64,000 nt of DNA from Proteus columbae (GTDB taxonomy: Bacteria; Pseudomonadota; Gammaproteobacteria; Enterobacterales; Enterobacteriaceae): positions 1 to 64,000 of the forward strand of contig NZ_NGVR01000002.1 in the NCBI RefSeq assembly GCF_002777965.1, given 5' to 3'. Shown here one piece after another: positions 42,344 to 54,308 of the stretch. The notes under the pieces are model-generated. The model was not told where the DNA came from. It searched no databases and saw only the letters and a program-made list of their open reading frames with translations. Position numbers and translations under genes: made by a program. The stretch's first letter is position 1, and each line of letters opens with the position of its first letter.

Positions 42344-43159
42344 ATGAGCCAGACGAAAACCTCTCTTATGGGTCAATGCATTTCTGAATTTATCGGAACT
42401 GCGTTGCTAGTCTTCTTTGGTCTTGGTTGTGTTGCTGCGGTACGTATTGCAGGTGCAGAGCTAGGATTGTGGGAGATAAGTATTATCTGGGGGCTGGGTG
42501 TTGCCTTAGCCGTTTATCTTACCGCTGGCACCTCTGGTGCTCACCTGAACCCTGCTGTTACCGTTGCGTTTTGGCTATTTGCTTGCTTTGAACGCAGAAA
42601 AGTCGTTCCTTATATTATTGCACAAATGTTAGGTGGCTTCTTTGCCGCGGCCATTGTGTACTTTATGTACTACAGTGTTTTTATCGATTACGAACAAGTT
42701 AATGGCATTGTCAGAGGCTCACAAGAAAGTCTCTTCACTGCCGGTGTATTTTCTACTTATCCCGCAGCTCAAATTTCCGTTGCACATGCCTTTGTTGTCG
42801 AAGTTATCATTGCCGTTATTCTTGTTGGCTTAATCTTAGCCTTAACTGATGATGGTAACGGTGTACCTAAAGGCCCATTAGCACCTTTATTAATTGGTAT
42901 CTTAATTGCCGTAATCGGTGGTGCATTTGGCCCATTAACCGGATTCGCCTTAAACCCAGCTCGTGACTTTGGTCCAAAACTGGTTGCGTACTTTGCTGGC
43001 TGGGGTGATATTGCACTGACTGGTGGACGTGATATCCCTTATTTCTTAGTTCCAATGATTGCTCCATTTATCGGTGGTATCTTAGGTGCATTGGCTTACC
43101 GTAAATTAATTGGCCGTCACTTACCTTGCGATACCTGCAAAATTGAAGATGATAAGTAA
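42344..43159 (+). CDS. glpF: Glycerol uptake facilitator GlpF
   Basis: Aquaglyceroporin channel of the inner membrane. Both half-helix motifs are present: SGAHLNPAVTVAF near residue 66-70 and FALNPARDFGPK near 204. Six membrane spans. 271 aa. AGGA ribosome site before the ATG, and glpK follows after 42 bp, so glycerol entry and phosphorylation are coupled. GlpR or CRP operators are expected upstream but I could not define them. Confidence 0.96.
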   Translation: MSQTKTSLMGQCISEFIGTALLVFFGLGCVAAVRIAGAELGLWEISIIWGLGVALAVYLTAGTSGAHLNPAVTVAFWLFACFERRKVVPYIIAQMLGGFFAAAIVYFMYYSVFIDYEQVNGIVRGSQESLFTAGVFSTYPAAQISVAHAFVVEVIIAVILVGLILALTDDGNGVPKGPLAPLLIGILIAVIGGAFGPLTGFALNPARDFGPKLVAYFAGWGDIALTGGRDIPYFLVPMIAPFIGGILGALAYRKLIGRHLPCDTCKIEDDK

Positions 43160-43180
43160 AATTAAGAGCAATATTGTTGA

Positions 43181-44734
<1,554 letters not shown>

Positions 44735-44780
44735 TTACAGTAAAACAGTTTGAGAGAGAAGTAGCCTAGGCTACAAAACC

Positions 44781-44812
44781 AAATGCCGAGATTTTTATCT
44801 CGGCATTTTTTA
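44781..44812. terminator. Terminator between glpK and emrD
   Basis: AAATGCCGAGAT pairs with ATCTCGGCATTT around a 4-nt loop, followed by TTTTATTTC. It is preceded by a perfect 14-bp palindrome (GTAGCCTAGGCTAC, 44761-44774). Confidence 0.9.
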
Positions 44813-44849
44813 TTTCAGTCACTGCTGTTTCAGTCACTGCATCAGTCAA

Positions 44850-46034
44850 CTAAATAGTATGTTCTTCATGACTAAAACGATGCGCCAAAGGAAGCCAACA
44901 AAGCATAATTACTACTGACATAGCAAACATAATCATACCTAAACTAAATTGGTTATGCTGTGGCAGTAAAGCAGAAAACCATGTTGCCACACCAGATCCT
45001 ACATTTTGTAAACCACCCACCAGCGCACCTGCTGAGCCGGCTAAATAAGGGAATGGTTCCATTGCACCTGTCGTTGCCAACGGAAATAGCATACCCGCAC
45101 CAAAGAAAAACAGTGCCGCCGGTACCAGTAATGTCCAGATATTAATAATATTTAGCCAACCGGGAAGCCACATTAAGATACCCGCAGATAAACAACAAAA
45201 AACAGAGTGCCACATCAGTTGTACAAAGGTTTTACCTTCACGGCCAGCATACCAAGCCCCAAAGAATGCAGCAGGGATTGGTAAAATAAATAATATACTG
45301 ATGGTAATACTATTTAATCCTAATACTCCACCCATTAACACACCGCTTGATGCTTCAAAAACAGCAATACCGGATAATGCACAAATCAGCATAATCAGAA
45401 ATGCACTGAAGGTACTATTTGAAAGCAATAAATAAAATGATGACAACATTTTACGTTTTTCAACTTGTACGGGTCGCGTTTCTGGCATCCAACGATACAT
45501 ACAAAAAAGAACGCTACTTCCCAATAATAATAAGAAGATATAACACGCATGCCAGCCAAAGAAGTGAGCGACAACACCACCAATCATCGGCGCTAATAAT
45601 GGGCTAACTAAAACCCCCATATTTAACAAACTATTGGCGTAACGTAATGCCGTTCCTGTATATAAATCACGAGGTTGAGTACGTGTCATTACACCTGCAA
45701 CACCCGTTCCCATCCCCTGTAAGGTACTTGCAATAACCAGTGTGGTTAAATTTTGCGAGAAAATCGCCACCAGTGTTGATAAACAAAAAATCGTCATGCC
45801 GACTAAAATAACAGGACGGCGCCCTACTTTGTCGGAAATGGGTCCATAAATTAGCTGTGAAAAACCATAAGAAAAAAGATAAGCACCCATTACTTGCTGT
45901 ACCGCCCCAGTTGGTTCACCAAAATAAACGGCCATATCAGCAATAACAGGAACATAAATCGTTTGAGTCATTTGACCCACAGCAACCAGTGCAATTATCA
46001 ATAATAATAGATTTGCATGCTCTAACTTTCTCAT
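44850..46034 (-). CDS. emrD: Multidrug efflux MFS transporter EmrD
   Basis: 12-span major-facilitator exporter. The N-terminal part VGQMTQTIYVPVIADMA and the loop YGPISDKVGRRPVILVGM match E. coli EmrD well. The Met at 46034 gives 394 aa, the E. coli length; the frame extends 54 bp further upstream without similarity. In E. coli emrD lies elsewhere, so its place between glpK and fpr is a local rearrangement (the glpX position). Confidence 0.9.
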   Translation of the reverse strand: MRKLEHANLLLLIIALVAVGQMTQTIYVPVIADMAVYFGEPTGAVQQVMGAYLFSYGFSQLIYGPISDKVGRRPVILVGMTIFCLSTLVAIFSQNLTTLVIASTLQGMGTGVAGVMTRTQPRDLYTGTALRYANSLLNMGVLVSPLLAPMIGGVVAHFFGWHACYIFLLLLGSSVLFCMYRWMPETRPVQVEKRKMLSSFYLLLSNSTFSAFLIMLICALSGIAVFEASSGVLMGGVLGLNSITISILFILPIPAAFFGAWYAGREGKTFVQLMWHSVFCCLSAGILMWLPGWLNIINIWTLLVPAALFFFGAGMLFPLATTGAMEPFPYLAGSAGALVGGLQNVGSGVATWFSALLPQHNQFSLGMIMFAMSVVIMLCWLPLAHRFSHEEHTI

Positions 46035-46371
46035 TTCTTTTCTTTGCTCAAGAATTTCAGATAAATAAATTAACGGACAGGCGCACACTACAGAGAATTT
46101 ATAAAAATAAACTCCGCAAAATGCATGCCTTTTCAGAATGAGACTAAGTTAACAAATTTGGAGAAATTTGCGAGATAGCCAGCAATTTTTGTATAAAGAT
46201 TAATGTCAGAGAAATACACCATAGCTGTCAATATAAATGTACATATTGTGTCATTTATTGACAAAATCTTAGATGAATCACATCACCACACCATCTTGAT
46301 AAATAAAAAACCGCTTCCTATTTAGAATAAATAAGCAACATAAGCATATTTATCAAAAGGAGATAATCTCT
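46035..46371. other. Intergenic region emrD-fpr
   Basis: 337 bp with no gene. Holds both divergent promoters and a dyad TGTCA-N5-TGACA at 46249-46263, a possible regulator site. The fpr ribosome site AGGAGAT is at 46360-46366. Confidence 0.45.
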
Positions 46372-47118
46372 ATGGCTAATTGGGTGAATGGAAAAGTTAC
46401 TCAAGTTCATCACTGGACTGATGCGTTAATGAGTCTCGTCGTCAATGCTCCTATTGATAAGTTTACAGCCGGGCAATTTGCAAAATTAGCGCTAGATATT
46501 GATGGCGAGCGAGTACAACGAGCCTACTCTTATGTAAACGCACCAGATGATCCCAATTTAGAGTTCTATTTGGTGACGGTGCCCGATGGAAAATTAAGCT
46601 CTAAATTAAGCGCACTAGAAGTCGGTGATGAAGTACTAGTCACTGAGCAAGCCAGTGGCTTTTTTGTATTAGAAGAAGTACCCACCGCGAATACACTTTG
46701 GATGCTTTCGACAGGCACTGCAATTGGCCCTTTCCTCTCTATTTTACAATTAGGTGAAGATCTTTCTCGATTTGAAAATATCGTTCTTGTCCACGCTGTT
46801 CGATATGCTAATGACTTAAGCTATTTACCTTTAATGGAAAAACTCGTTGAACGTTATCAAGGGAAATTACGCATTCAAACCGTTGTCAGCCGTGAAAATC
46901 ATATTGGCTCATTAACAGGACGTATTCCTGCACTCATTGAAAGTGGTGCTTTAGAAAAAACGGTTGGCTTAACCATCGGCCCAGAAGAGAGTCATATTAT
47001 GTTGTGTGGTAATCCTCAAATGGTCAGAGACACTCAACAACTCTTAAAAGAACAACGGGAAATGCGTAAGCACTTACGACGAAAACCCGGACATATCACC
47101 AGTGAGCAATATTGGTAA
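46372..47118 (+). CDS. fpr: Ferredoxin/flavodoxin-NADP+ reductase
   Basis: FAD enzyme passing electrons from NADPH to flavodoxin or ferredoxin. FAD-binding RAYSYVNAPDDPNLEFY near residue 50, NADP-binding STGTAIGPFLSIL near 116 and the C-terminal aromatic ending EQYW are as in E. coli. 248 aa, same length. Convergent with yiiR, as in E. coli. Confidence 0.97.
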   Translation: MANWVNGKVTQVHHWTDALMSLVVNAPIDKFTAGQFAKLALDIDGERVQRAYSYVNAPDDPNLEFYLVTVPDGKLSSKLSALEVGDEVLVTEQASGFFVLEEVPTANTLWMLSTGTAIGPFLSILQLGEDLSRFENIVLVHAVRYANDLSYLPLMEKLVERYQGKLRIQTVVSRENHIGSLTGRIPALIESGALEKTVGLTIGPEESHIMLCGNPQMVRDTQQLLKEQREMRKHLRRKPGHITSEQYW

Positions 47119-47127
47119 TCAGGCAAA

Positions 47128-47165
47128 AATAAGGGTGAGCTTATTTATCTCACCCTTATTTATTT
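47128..47165. terminator. Bidirectional terminator between fpr and yiiR
   Basis: AATAAGGGTGAG pairs with CTCACCCTTATT over 12 bp around a 9-nt loop, with A5 before and T-rich sequence after. Confidence 0.88.
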
Positions 47166-47182
47166 GATTTTAATAATATGAA

Positions 47183-47614
47183 TTAACGCCAGCGACGATA
47201 GTCCACTTGCTCAGTCTGTTTACCAAAATAGTTTTCACCGTCATTACCGACAAATACGCCGCAATCAAGCAACATAATCATTCCAATAAAAGAAGGAAGA
47301 AAACGACCTATCGCCCATTGCCAAAAGGGTTCTAAACTACTGGTATCGGCTAATCCTAACATCACGGCGAGTAAGAGTAATAAAAGCCATATTCCTCTTT
47401 TATTTCTGTCATGAAGTCTTTTGGTAAAAACTGCGCACAATGGATAAAAAATAAAGAAAATCAATATCCACGTCACAATGGCGGGTAATGGATAAATTAT
47501 ATCATTGATAATAAACAGGCCTAAAAAAAGAGCAAAACAAGCACCTAAACCAGCCCAGAAATCACGACGTCCAATTCGCCCTTTGAATGAAAATGCCCAA
47601 TGTTGTAAGGTCAT
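47183..47614 (-). CDS. yiiR: DUF805 membrane protein YiiR
   Basis: 143 aa, four hydrophobic segments. The DUF805 opening FSFKGRIGRRDFWAG and the KRLHDRNKRGIW motif are clear. No function is established for the family. Same place as E. coli yiiR, between fpr and yiiQ, and divergent from the latter. Confidence 0.88.
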   Translation of the reverse strand: MTLQHWAFSFKGRIGRRDFWAGLGACFALFLGLFIINDIIYPLPAIVTWILIFFIFYPLCAVFTKRLHDRNKRGIWLLLLLLAVMLGLADTSSLEPFWQWAIGRFLPSFIGMIMLLDCGVFVGNDGENYFGKQTEQVDYRRWR

Positions 47615-47711
47615 AAATTCTCAATAATTTACTTAATTTGTGAATTACACTGTCCATTTGGTATCAAATAATACAGACTAGCCAATAACAGCACAGACAA
47701 ACGGAGGACAG

Positions 47712-48347
47712 ATGATAAAAGCAAACACACTTTCTACGTTATACCTGATAATCATAAGTATTGCTCTTTGTTTGCCAACTTCTGTTTTTGCAACAGAGAT
47801 GTCTGTCGCACAAAAACAGCCCGTTAAAGATGAAATTGCCTATCTTAAACAAGATGCCCCTGTTTTTGAGATAACTATTCCGCAGCTAAGAGCGAAATTC
47901 AATCAACAAAATCCGTTATTATCGCTTAATGAATATAAAATTATCACTAATCACGATATTGCGATCCCTCTTGTCAGAGCCGCAACGCGTATCACGCCTT
48001 ATCTCTATTCATCTGCAATATTAGAACGTGGTAGCGAAAAAATAAAAAGTTTGCAACTTACGCTGATCCACTCCCCTGATTCACCTGAATTAGAAAAGAT
48101 AAATCGCGAGATCACAACGCAATACATTATCACTTTGGTCGCTCAATTTGACTCATCAATAACCCAAGAGCAAATTCAAGAGGCTCTCAACTTATTCGCA
48201 TTTAAAAATCAAACTTCTGATTATATTAGCCACGATGTGGGTGCTATTCGCTATATTATTGCCCATGAAGGTGAACAATTAACGACCTTTGCTATTGAAC
48301 CGATTAAGCTTTCTTTAAACAGCAAGATCGTTTCAGCTATTCCGTGA
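47712..48347 (+). CDS. yiiQ: DUF1454 periplasmic protein YiiQ
   Basis: 211 aa with a signal peptide (about residues 1-28, ending VFATEM). The rest is soluble. It keeps the position of E. coli yiiQ beside tpiA, and the segment [20 protein letters not shown] fits DUF1454. Function unknown. GGAGGA ribosome site. Confidence 0.85.
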   Translation: MIKANTLSTLYLIIISIALCLPTSVFATEMSVAQKQPVKDEIAYLKQDAPVFEITIPQLRAKFNQQNPLLSLNEYKIITNHDIAIPLVRAATRITPYLYSSAILERGSEKIKSLQLTLIHSPDSPELEKINREITTQYIITLVAQFDSSITQEQIQEALNLFAFKNQTSDYISHDVGAIRYIIAHEGEQLTTFAIEPIKLSLNSKIVSAIP

Positions 48348-48453
48348 TAAAAAACAAAGCTATTCTATTCAGAGTTCTCTATACTGTTGTGTATCAACAG
48401 AATTCATGTTTATTAGCAAACTAAATTTAAACCACTCGGTTGGAGGAAAAGTT

Positions 48454-49224
48454 ATGCGCCATCCATTAGTCATGGGTAACTGGAAACTCAACGGCAGCAT
48501 TCATATGGTTCATGAATTAATTGCTGCATTACGTAAAGAAGTTAGCGGTGTTGCGGGTTGTGATGTTGCTATCGCACCACCAGCAGTTTACCTATGCCAA
48601 GCACGCCATGAAATTGGTGGAAGCCGTATTGCATTAGGTGCTCAAGATACAGGTGTTAACTTATCAGGTGCTTTCACTGGTGAAACTTCAGCAGAAATGC
48701 TGAAAAACGTTGATGTTAAATACGTTATCATTGGTCACTCTGAACGTCGTACTTATCATAAAGAATCTGACGAGTTTATCGCTCAAAAATTCGGCGTGTT
48801 AAAAGAGTTAGGTTTAACACCAGTATTATGTATTGGTGAAACTGAAGCAGAAAACGAAGCTGGCAAAACACAAGAAGTATGTGCTCGCCAAATCGATGCT
48901 GTGTTAAATGCACACGGTGCAGCTGCATTTAAAGATGCTGTTATCGCTTATGAACCAATCTGGGCTATCGGTACAGGTAAATCTGCAACTCCAGCACAAG
49001 CTCAAGCTGTTCATAAATTTATTCGTGATCATATTGCGAAGAAAGATGCGGCTATCGCTGAACAAGTTATTATTCAATACGGTGGCTCTGTTAACGATAA
49101 AAATGCAGCAGAACTGTTTGGCCAACCAGACATCGATGGTGCATTAGTGGGTGGCGCTTCACTGAAAGCTGACGCATTTGCCGTTATCGTTAAAGCAGCA
49201 GCACAAGCTAAAGCGAAAAAATAA
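48454..49224 (+). CDS. tpiA: Triose-phosphate isomerase
   Basis: Interconverts dihydroxyacetone phosphate and glyceraldehyde 3-phosphate. Active-site lysine in GNWKLNGS (residue 11), catalytic His in IGHSERR near 95, catalytic Glu in [16 protein letters not shown] near 167. The ATG at 48454 ([16 protein letters not shown] upstream) gives 256 aa (E. coli 255); an ATG at 48406 is in frame but not supported. Confidence 0.97.
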   Translation: MRHPLVMGNWKLNGSIHMVHELIAALRKEVSGVAGCDVAIAPPAVYLCQARHEIGGSRIALGAQDTGVNLSGAFTGETSAEMLKNVDVKYVIIGHSERRTYHKESDEFIAQKFGVLKELGLTPVLCIGETEAENEAGKTQEVCARQIDAVLNAHGAAAFKDAVIAYEPIWAIGTGKSATPAQAQAVHKFIRDHIAKKDAAIAEQVIIQYGGSVNDKNAAELFGQPDIDGALVGGASLKADAFAVIVKAAAQAKAKK

Positions 49225-49268
49225 TTTTTATCTTTCTGGCCTATGCCGTTAATCGATAAAAAATAGAG

Positions 49269-49309
49269 AAAATCACCTTACTGAATATAAAGCAGAAGGT
49301 GATTTTTTT
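49269..49309. terminator. Bidirectional terminator between tpiA and sbp
   Basis: AAAATCACCTT and AAGGTGATTTT form an 11-bp stem with a 16-nt loop, followed by T7 on the plus strand and TTTTC on the minus strand. Confidence 0.82.
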
Positions 49310-49330
49310 GTTTTTCTCACCTTTACTTAA

Positions 49331-50332
49331 TTAACGACGACTAATTTCATCAAATATCCCCCCTGTCGCAAAATGTATTTTCTGAGCAGATTGCCAATCA
49401 CCAAAAACATCATTAAGTGTAAATAGTTCTAGTTTTGGAAAACTGCTTTGGTATTTTTCTGCTATTGCTTTATCTCTGGGGCGATAATAATTTTTTGCAG
49501 CGATCTCTTGTCCCTCAGGCGAGTAAAGATAGTCTAAGTATGCTGTGGCAATTTCTCGGGTTCCTCGTTTATCGACAACCTTATCGACTACCGACACAGT
49601 AGGCTCTGCAAGAATAGATACTGATGGTGTGACTATCTCAAATTTATCTGTTCCTAATTCATTAATCGCTAGTAAAGCTTCGTTTTCCCATGCAATCAAC
49701 ACATCGCCAATACCTCGCTCAACAAATGTATTTGTTGCACCTCTCGCACCTGAATCTAATACTTCAACTTGCTGATAAAGTGCTTTAACGAAGGCTTTAG
49801 CTTTTTCACTATCTTGATGATTAGCTTTTAATCCATAGCCCCATGCCGCAAGATAGTTCCATCTTGCACCTCCAGAAGTTTTGGGATTAGGTGTAATAAT
49901 TGAAACACCAGGTTTGATTAATGAATCCCAATCGTCTATTTGCTTAGGATTTCCTTTTCTCACCAGAAAAACAATTGTTGAAGTATAAGGGGCTGAGTTA
50001 TCAGGTAATCGTGTTATCCATTGCTTATTGATACTTCCACGCTGTGCGATTGCATCAATATCATAGGCAAGTGCCAATGTGACAACATCTGCCTCAATAC
50101 CATTGATAACTGATGTCGCTTGCTTTCCTGAACCACCATGTGATTGGCGAATGGTGACTTTATCTCCCGTTTTCCGCTCCCAATATTGACTAAATGCTTG
50201 ATTATACTGTTGATAAAGTTCTCTCGTTGGATCATAAGAGACATTCAATAATTGAATATCTTTAGCCCATAAAATATTGGAAAAAAGTAATGTCGCTAAA
50301 GCCGTTGATAATAAGCCCCATTGTTTAAACAT
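49331..50332 (-). CDS. sbp: Periplasmic sulfate-binding protein
   Basis: Binding protein of the sulfate/thiosulfate ABC importer. Signal peptide at residues 1-23 (ending LWA before KDIQLLN). Family motifs: [46 protein letters not shown], and [19 protein letters not shown] near 155-175. 333 aa. Between pfkA and tpiA as in E. coli, but cdh, which E. coli has between sbp and tpiA, is missing. Confidence 0.96.
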   Translation of the reverse strand: MFKQWGLLSTALATLLFSNILWAKDIQLLNVSYDPTRELYQQYNQAFSQYWERKTGDKVTIRQSHGGSGKQATSVINGIEADVVTLALAYDIDAIAQRGSINKQWITRLPDNSAPYTSTIVFLVRKGNPKQIDDWDSLIKPGVSIITPNPKTSGGARWNYLAAWGYGLKANHQDSEKAKAFVKALYQQVEVLDSGARGATNTFVERGIGDVLIAWENEALLAINELGTDKFEIVTPSVSILAEPTVSVVDKVVDKRGTREIATAYLDYLYSPEGQEIAAKNYYRPRDKAIAEKYQSSFPKLELFTLNDVFGDWQSAQKIHFATGGIFDEISRR

Positions 50333-50358
50333 ATCTATCCACCCCTATCGTTAAGTAT

Positions 50359-50544
50359 TTAACTAGGCTGACAGAAAGTTTTATAACGATGAAATAACAA
50401 AAAGCCGATGGATATACACAACAGGAATATAGCTATCAATATAAAGGGGATAAGAAGAAATAAAGGAGGATAGAAATCGCTAAATGAAATGTTTTCACTC
50501 GAGAAGCTACTCTGACACAAGGAAAATGTATCAGAGCAGTTCAC
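50359..50544 (-). CDS. Possible small single-span membrane protein
   Basis: A GTG-started 61-aa frame between pfkA and sbp on their strand. Residues about 27-50 form one strongly hydrophobic helix (PLFLLIPFILIAIFLLCISI) ending in a positively charged HRYKTF, as expected for an N-out or N-in anchored peptide. No clear ribosome site and no recognised family. E. coli has no gene here. Confidence 0.35.
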   Translation of the reverse strand: MNCSDTFSLCQSSFSSENISFSDFYPPLFLLIPFILIAIFLLCISIGFLLFHRYKTFCQPS

Positions 50545-50593
50545 GAATAAGGATAGAACTCAGAAAGGCTCTGGTATTACGGAAATCTATTAA

Positions 50594-51571
50594 TTAATAC
50601 AGTTTTTTCGCTGTTTCATACCAGTCAGCTTTAAAGACACGTTTCATATTCATAACCGCATCAATAATATCATGGTGAACCAGTTTTTCGTTTTGAATAC
50701 CGACACAACGACCGCCATAACCTTCTAATAGCAGTTGTACAGAATAAGCACCCATGCGAGAAGCAAGAATACGGTCGTAAGCGACTGGAGAACCACCACG
50801 TTGAATATGACCTAATACCGTTGCGCGCGTTTCATGTTTAGTTTCAGCTTCAATAAAACGAGCTAATTCATGTACATCACAAACGTGTTCTGTAATTGCG
50901 ACGATTGCATGGCGTTTACCACGTTCAATACCTGCTTTGATTTCTGCCAGTAGTTCATCACGGTTAAATGGTAATTCAGCTTCAGGCAGAACAACAAATT
51001 CACAGCCCCCAGCGATTGCCGCAGACAGTGTTAAGTCACCACAGTAACGCCCCATCACTTCTACGATAGAGATACGTTTGTGAGAAGTTGAGGTATCACG
51101 TAATCGGTCAATTGCTTCAACAGCCGTTTCTAATGCAGTGAAATAACCAATGGTGTAGTCAGTACCAGCAACATCATTATCGATTGTGCCCGGTAAACCG
51201 ATACATGGAAAACCTGCTTCCGTTAATTTTTTTGCACCTAGATAAGAACCATCACCACCAATAACGACTAAGGCATCAAGCTCATTTTGTTTCATGTTTT
51301 CGATGGCAACAGCACGCACATTGTCTTCACGGAATTCAGGGAAACGAGCAGAACCAAGGAATGTACCACCACGGTTGATCATGTCTGACACGCTAAAACG
51401 GTCGAGTTTTTTCATGCGATTTTCGTATAGCCCCATATAGCCATCCATAATCCCATAAACCTCTAAACCTTCGCTTAGTGCGGCACGAACAACACCACGG
51501 ATCGCGGCATTCATACCTGGTGCATCACCACCACTTGTTAAAACCCCAATTCTTTTGATCCTATTGACCAT
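50594..51571 (-). CDS. pfkA: 6-phosphofructokinase I
   Basis: ATP-dependent phosphorylation of fructose 6-phosphate, committed step of glycolysis. [18 protein letters not shown] at the N-terminus, [17 protein letters not shown] with the catalytic Asp near residue 130, [10 protein letters not shown] and the substrate loop [21 protein letters not shown]. 325 aa (E. coli 320). A Cra-like operator lies about 105 bp upstream. Confidence 0.97.
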   Translation of the reverse strand: MVNRIKRIGVLTSGGDAPGMNAAIRGVVRAALSEGLEVYGIMDGYMGLYENRMKKLDRFSVSDMINRGGTFLGSARFPEFREDNVRAVAIENMKQNELDALVVIGGDGSYLGAKKLTEAGFPCIGLPGTIDNDVAGTDYTIGYFTALETAVEAIDRLRDTSTSHKRISIVEVMGRYCGDLTLSAAIAGGCEFVVLPEAELPFNRDELLAEIKAGIERGKRHAIVAITEHVCDVHELARFIEAETKHETRATVLGHIQRGGSPVAYDRILASRMGAYSVQLLLEGYGGRCVGIQNEKLVHHDIIDAVMNMKRVFKADWYETAKKLY

Positions 51572-52102
51572 GATTACCTCTGATTCTTATTCGATGTAAT
51601 TATTGCAAAATTGTTGGAATAACTTTTTATTTCAATACCGGCTTATCTGGTGTAATTTTCCGACATTGCAAATGCTGAATTGATTCAACAATACCATTGT
51701 ACGCATATTTTTTACCAGTTCATCATTATCGTACATTTTTTTTCATAAACTTGATGCGCATTAAACTAATCAGATAGCTTGTATAAAGTTTAGACTAGCC
51801 TATCTCAAATATGTTTCACTAATAAGTTAACACTTTTTATACAGACACTTTACTGCCTTTTTGCATTCATCTCAAAAAAACGCTATTTATGCTAAAAATA
51901 GCATCGGCATATTTTGATAAATATTCAGTTTTCTCTGGTGTGATATTCTATCTACCGTTTATCTCTCTATTTTGTGATGTCATTCTTTCAACAAAAAAAA
52001 TGATCTAGGGTACATTTGTGACCAACAACAAAGTTCTCTGGTTGATTTACCGCTTTTCAATCTAGGCTGATACAGTGGAACTCACACTTAATAGGAGGTT
52101 TT
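51572..52102. other. Intergenic region pfkA / SDR gene
   Basis: 531 bp without ORF. Contains a likely pfkA -10 (TACAAT on the minus strand near 51697-51702), a Cra-like site and, on the right, the promoter of the SDR gene whose ribosome site AGGAGG is at 52093-52098. A small inverted repeat GCTATTT/AAATAGC occurs at 51891-51911. Confidence 0.5.
51676..51687 (-). promoter_or_regulatory. Candidate Cra (FruR) operator of pfkA
   Basis: The minus strand reads TGAATCAATTCA, one base away from TGAATCGATTCA, a common form of the Cra site, flanked by GC as in GCTGAA. It is placed just downstream of a TACAAT -10, where a repressor of pfkA would act; pfkA is a known Cra target in E. coli. Confidence 0.55.
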
Positions 52103-52858
52103 ATGTTCGACTTAACGGGTAAAATCGCTTTGGTTTCAGGTGGCGCAAAAGGCATTGGTAAAGGTATTGTCATTGCCCTGAAAAATAGTGGTGCTAAGGT
52201 TATCATTGCGGATATTGATGATGTTGCAGGTAATAAAACAAAGCAAGAATTAGATGTTGAGTTTATGCACCTTGATGTCACTCATCAATCCGCCTGTGAA
52301 AAAGTGATTGATGATGTTGTAAAAGAGTATGGCAAACTCGATATTCTTTGTTCCAATACTGGTATTTTCCCTCAAGCGACAATTAAAGAGATGACAGAAG
52401 CTGACTGGGATAAAATGCACACCGTTAATCTCAAAGGCATGTTTTTCTTAGTGAAAGCTGCACTTCGTGTGATGGAAAAACAAAAACAAGGTCGCGTGAT
52501 TATTACGTCATCCATTACGGGCGCTATTACAGGTTACCCAGGCTGGAGCCATTATGGTGCAAGTAAAGCAGGACAATTGGGCTTTATGCGTAGTGCAGCA
52601 CTAGAATATGCACGTCACGGTATTACAATTAACGCCGTAATGCCGGGAAATATCCTCACTGAAGGCTTACAGGCGCAAGGTGAAGCATATTTAAATCAAA
52701 TGAAAGCGTCTATCCCAACGCATACTTTAGGTGAGCCAGAAGATATCGGCTACGCCGCCGCATTTTTTGCATCGAATGAAGCAAAATATATTACAGGCCA
52801 GACAATTATCGTTGATGGTGGACAGATTTTACCTGAATCCCCAGAGGCATTGTTGTAG
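52103..52858 (+). CDS. Short-chain dehydrogenase/reductase (UcpA/FabG-like)
   Basis: 251 aa classical SDR. NAD(P)-binding GGAKGIGKGIV near residue 14, NTG segment (CSNTGIF, a variant of NNAG) near 88, catalytic Ser in SSITGA near 140, YGASK at about 155-159. Asp in IIADIDD after the second strand suggests NAD rather than NADP. E. coli UcpA is the closest recollection; substrate unknown. Strong AGGAGG. It occupies, with the next gene, the fieF position of E. coli. Confidence 0.85.
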   Translation: MFDLTGKIALVSGGAKGIGKGIVIALKNSGAKVIIADIDDVAGNKTKQELDVEFMHLDVTHQSACEKVIDDVVKEYGKLDILCSNTGIFPQATIKEMTEADWDKMHTVNLKGMFFLVKAALRVMEKQKQGRVIITSSITGAITGYPGWSHYGASKAGQLGFMRSAALEYARHGITINAVMPGNILTEGLQAQGEAYLNQMKASIPTHTLGEPEDIGYAAAFFASNEAKYITGQTIIVDGGQILPESPEALL

Positions 52859-53075
52859 CTTACATATAGTATAGAAATATTATTTTTATGATATCTCTAT
52901 ACTATCCTAATTATCCCCCAACTAACGCAACCAATTTAATTCAATTAAATCAATATATTAAATGAGAATTAAAGCTACATATTAAAATACTATACAATCA
53001 TTTATTGTTATGTGTTACCGTTGCATGCAACCATGTCTATATACATTAACAATATCTATTATTAGCTGTATTTTT

Positions 53076-54200
53076 ATGAAGAAAAAAAAATTTGCAACAT
53101 TAAGAGCTTGGAATAGAAAACGAAATTATGTGATGAAAGATATTCGCTATTATTTCAACCTGTTCATAGAAAAAATCCTTTGGGATAAACCTAAAAAAAC
53201 AACTATTGATTTCAAGTCAGTAAAAACAATACTAATTTTGCGTAATGAAGGAAAAATAGGTGATGTTATTGTAGATACTGCAATAATAAAGATACTATCT
53301 CAATACGGCTATATAATTGATATTTTAGTTACATCAACAAATGACTCAATATTAAATTACAATAAGAATATAAGAAAAATATATATTGCCAATAATATAA
53401 CTCTGAATGATTTTATGAAGAAACATAATCACAATGTTAGTAAAGATGTTGTGAGAAAACTAAATGAAAATAATTATGATCTAATCATAGATCCATCTAT
53501 GTTTAATGTTCCTATACATAGACCTCGGCTTTTAAAAGAAATTTCAGCAAAAAATGTTATTAGTTTTAATAAGAAAAGTTGGTTAAAACATTATAGTAAA
53601 TCAATTTATTTTGATTATAATTTAGATCATATAAAAAAATCATATGAATTATTATTATCAGAATTCAATATTAATGAGGAAAGCATAGACTATGATATTT
53701 GCTATCCCAATAATGTAGATGAAGAAATAGAGAGTTATTTATTTACACTACCTAAAAATGCCAAAAATATTATAGTAAACATATTTGCTGGTAGTGATGA
53801 CCGTTGTTTATCTTTAGCTCAGGCAAAAGAAATAGATGAAAAATTAAATTCCCTCTATAATGAGATTAATATTATTATTTTAGATCATAAAAAAGTAATA
53901 CCAGATAATGCTTTTAACCATGCAAAAATATATATACCAAAATCACTACAACACACTATTGCATTGATCTCAAAAGCAGATCTTGTTATATCACCCGATA
54001 CCTCTATTGTGCATATTTCTGCAACATTCCGACGCCCTCTAGTAGCAATATATAAAGATGCTATCCACAACAATAAATTGTGGGGACCCGGCTATGAAAA
54101 TTCTCAACAGATTTTCGTTTCTAATGCGAAAACATATGAAGACAATAATATTGTTGAACAAATAATAGCTGCATCAGAGAAATATTTAGCCCCCAAATAG
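53076..54200 (+). CDS. Family 9 glycosyltransferase (heptosyltransferase-like)
   Basis: About 374 aa. The Rossmann start ILILRNEGKIGDVIVDTAIIKIL and the C-terminal ADLVISPDTSIVHISATFRRPLVAIY (usual PDTGxxH, here PDTSIVH) are GT9 heptosyltransferase hallmarks. The start is uncertain: 53010, 53076 and 53133 are in-frame ATGs without a good ribosome site; I favour 53076. The gene is far more A/T-rich and Lys/Asn/Ile-rich than its neighbours, a sign of horizontal transfer. Probably modifies the LPS core; the acceptor is unknown. Confidence 0.82.
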   Translation: MKKKKFATLRAWNRKRNYVMKDIRYYFNLFIEKILWDKPKKTTIDFKSVKTILILRNEGKIGDVIVDTAIIKILSQYGYIIDILVTSTNDSILNYNKNIRKIYIANNITLNDFMKKHNHNVSKDVVRKLNENNYDLIIDPSMFNVPIHRPRLLKEISAKNVISFNKKSWLKHYSKSIYFDYNLDHIKKSYELLLSEFNINEESIDYDICYPNNVDEEIESYLFTLPKNAKNIIVNIFAGSDDRCLSLAQAKEIDEKLNSLYNEINIIILDHKKVIPDNAFNHAKIYIPKSLQHTIALISKADLVISPDTSIVHISATFRRPLVAIYKDAIHNNKLWGPGYENSQQIFVSNAKTYEDNNIVEQIIAASEKYLAPK

Positions 54201-54308
54201 CAGTAACTCTCTTTATAAAAGAACTACTAAAATAATGAAAAATACTCAGATAAAATATAAGGCACTTTTGAAATTTCTTATCTTGTAATTTTAAATAGAG
54301 TTACTCAA

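Noticed and set aside
44761-44774. Perfect 14-bp palindrome GTAGCCTAGGCTAC after glpK
   Set aside because: Next to a strong terminator and too small to assign; no second copy seen in the window.
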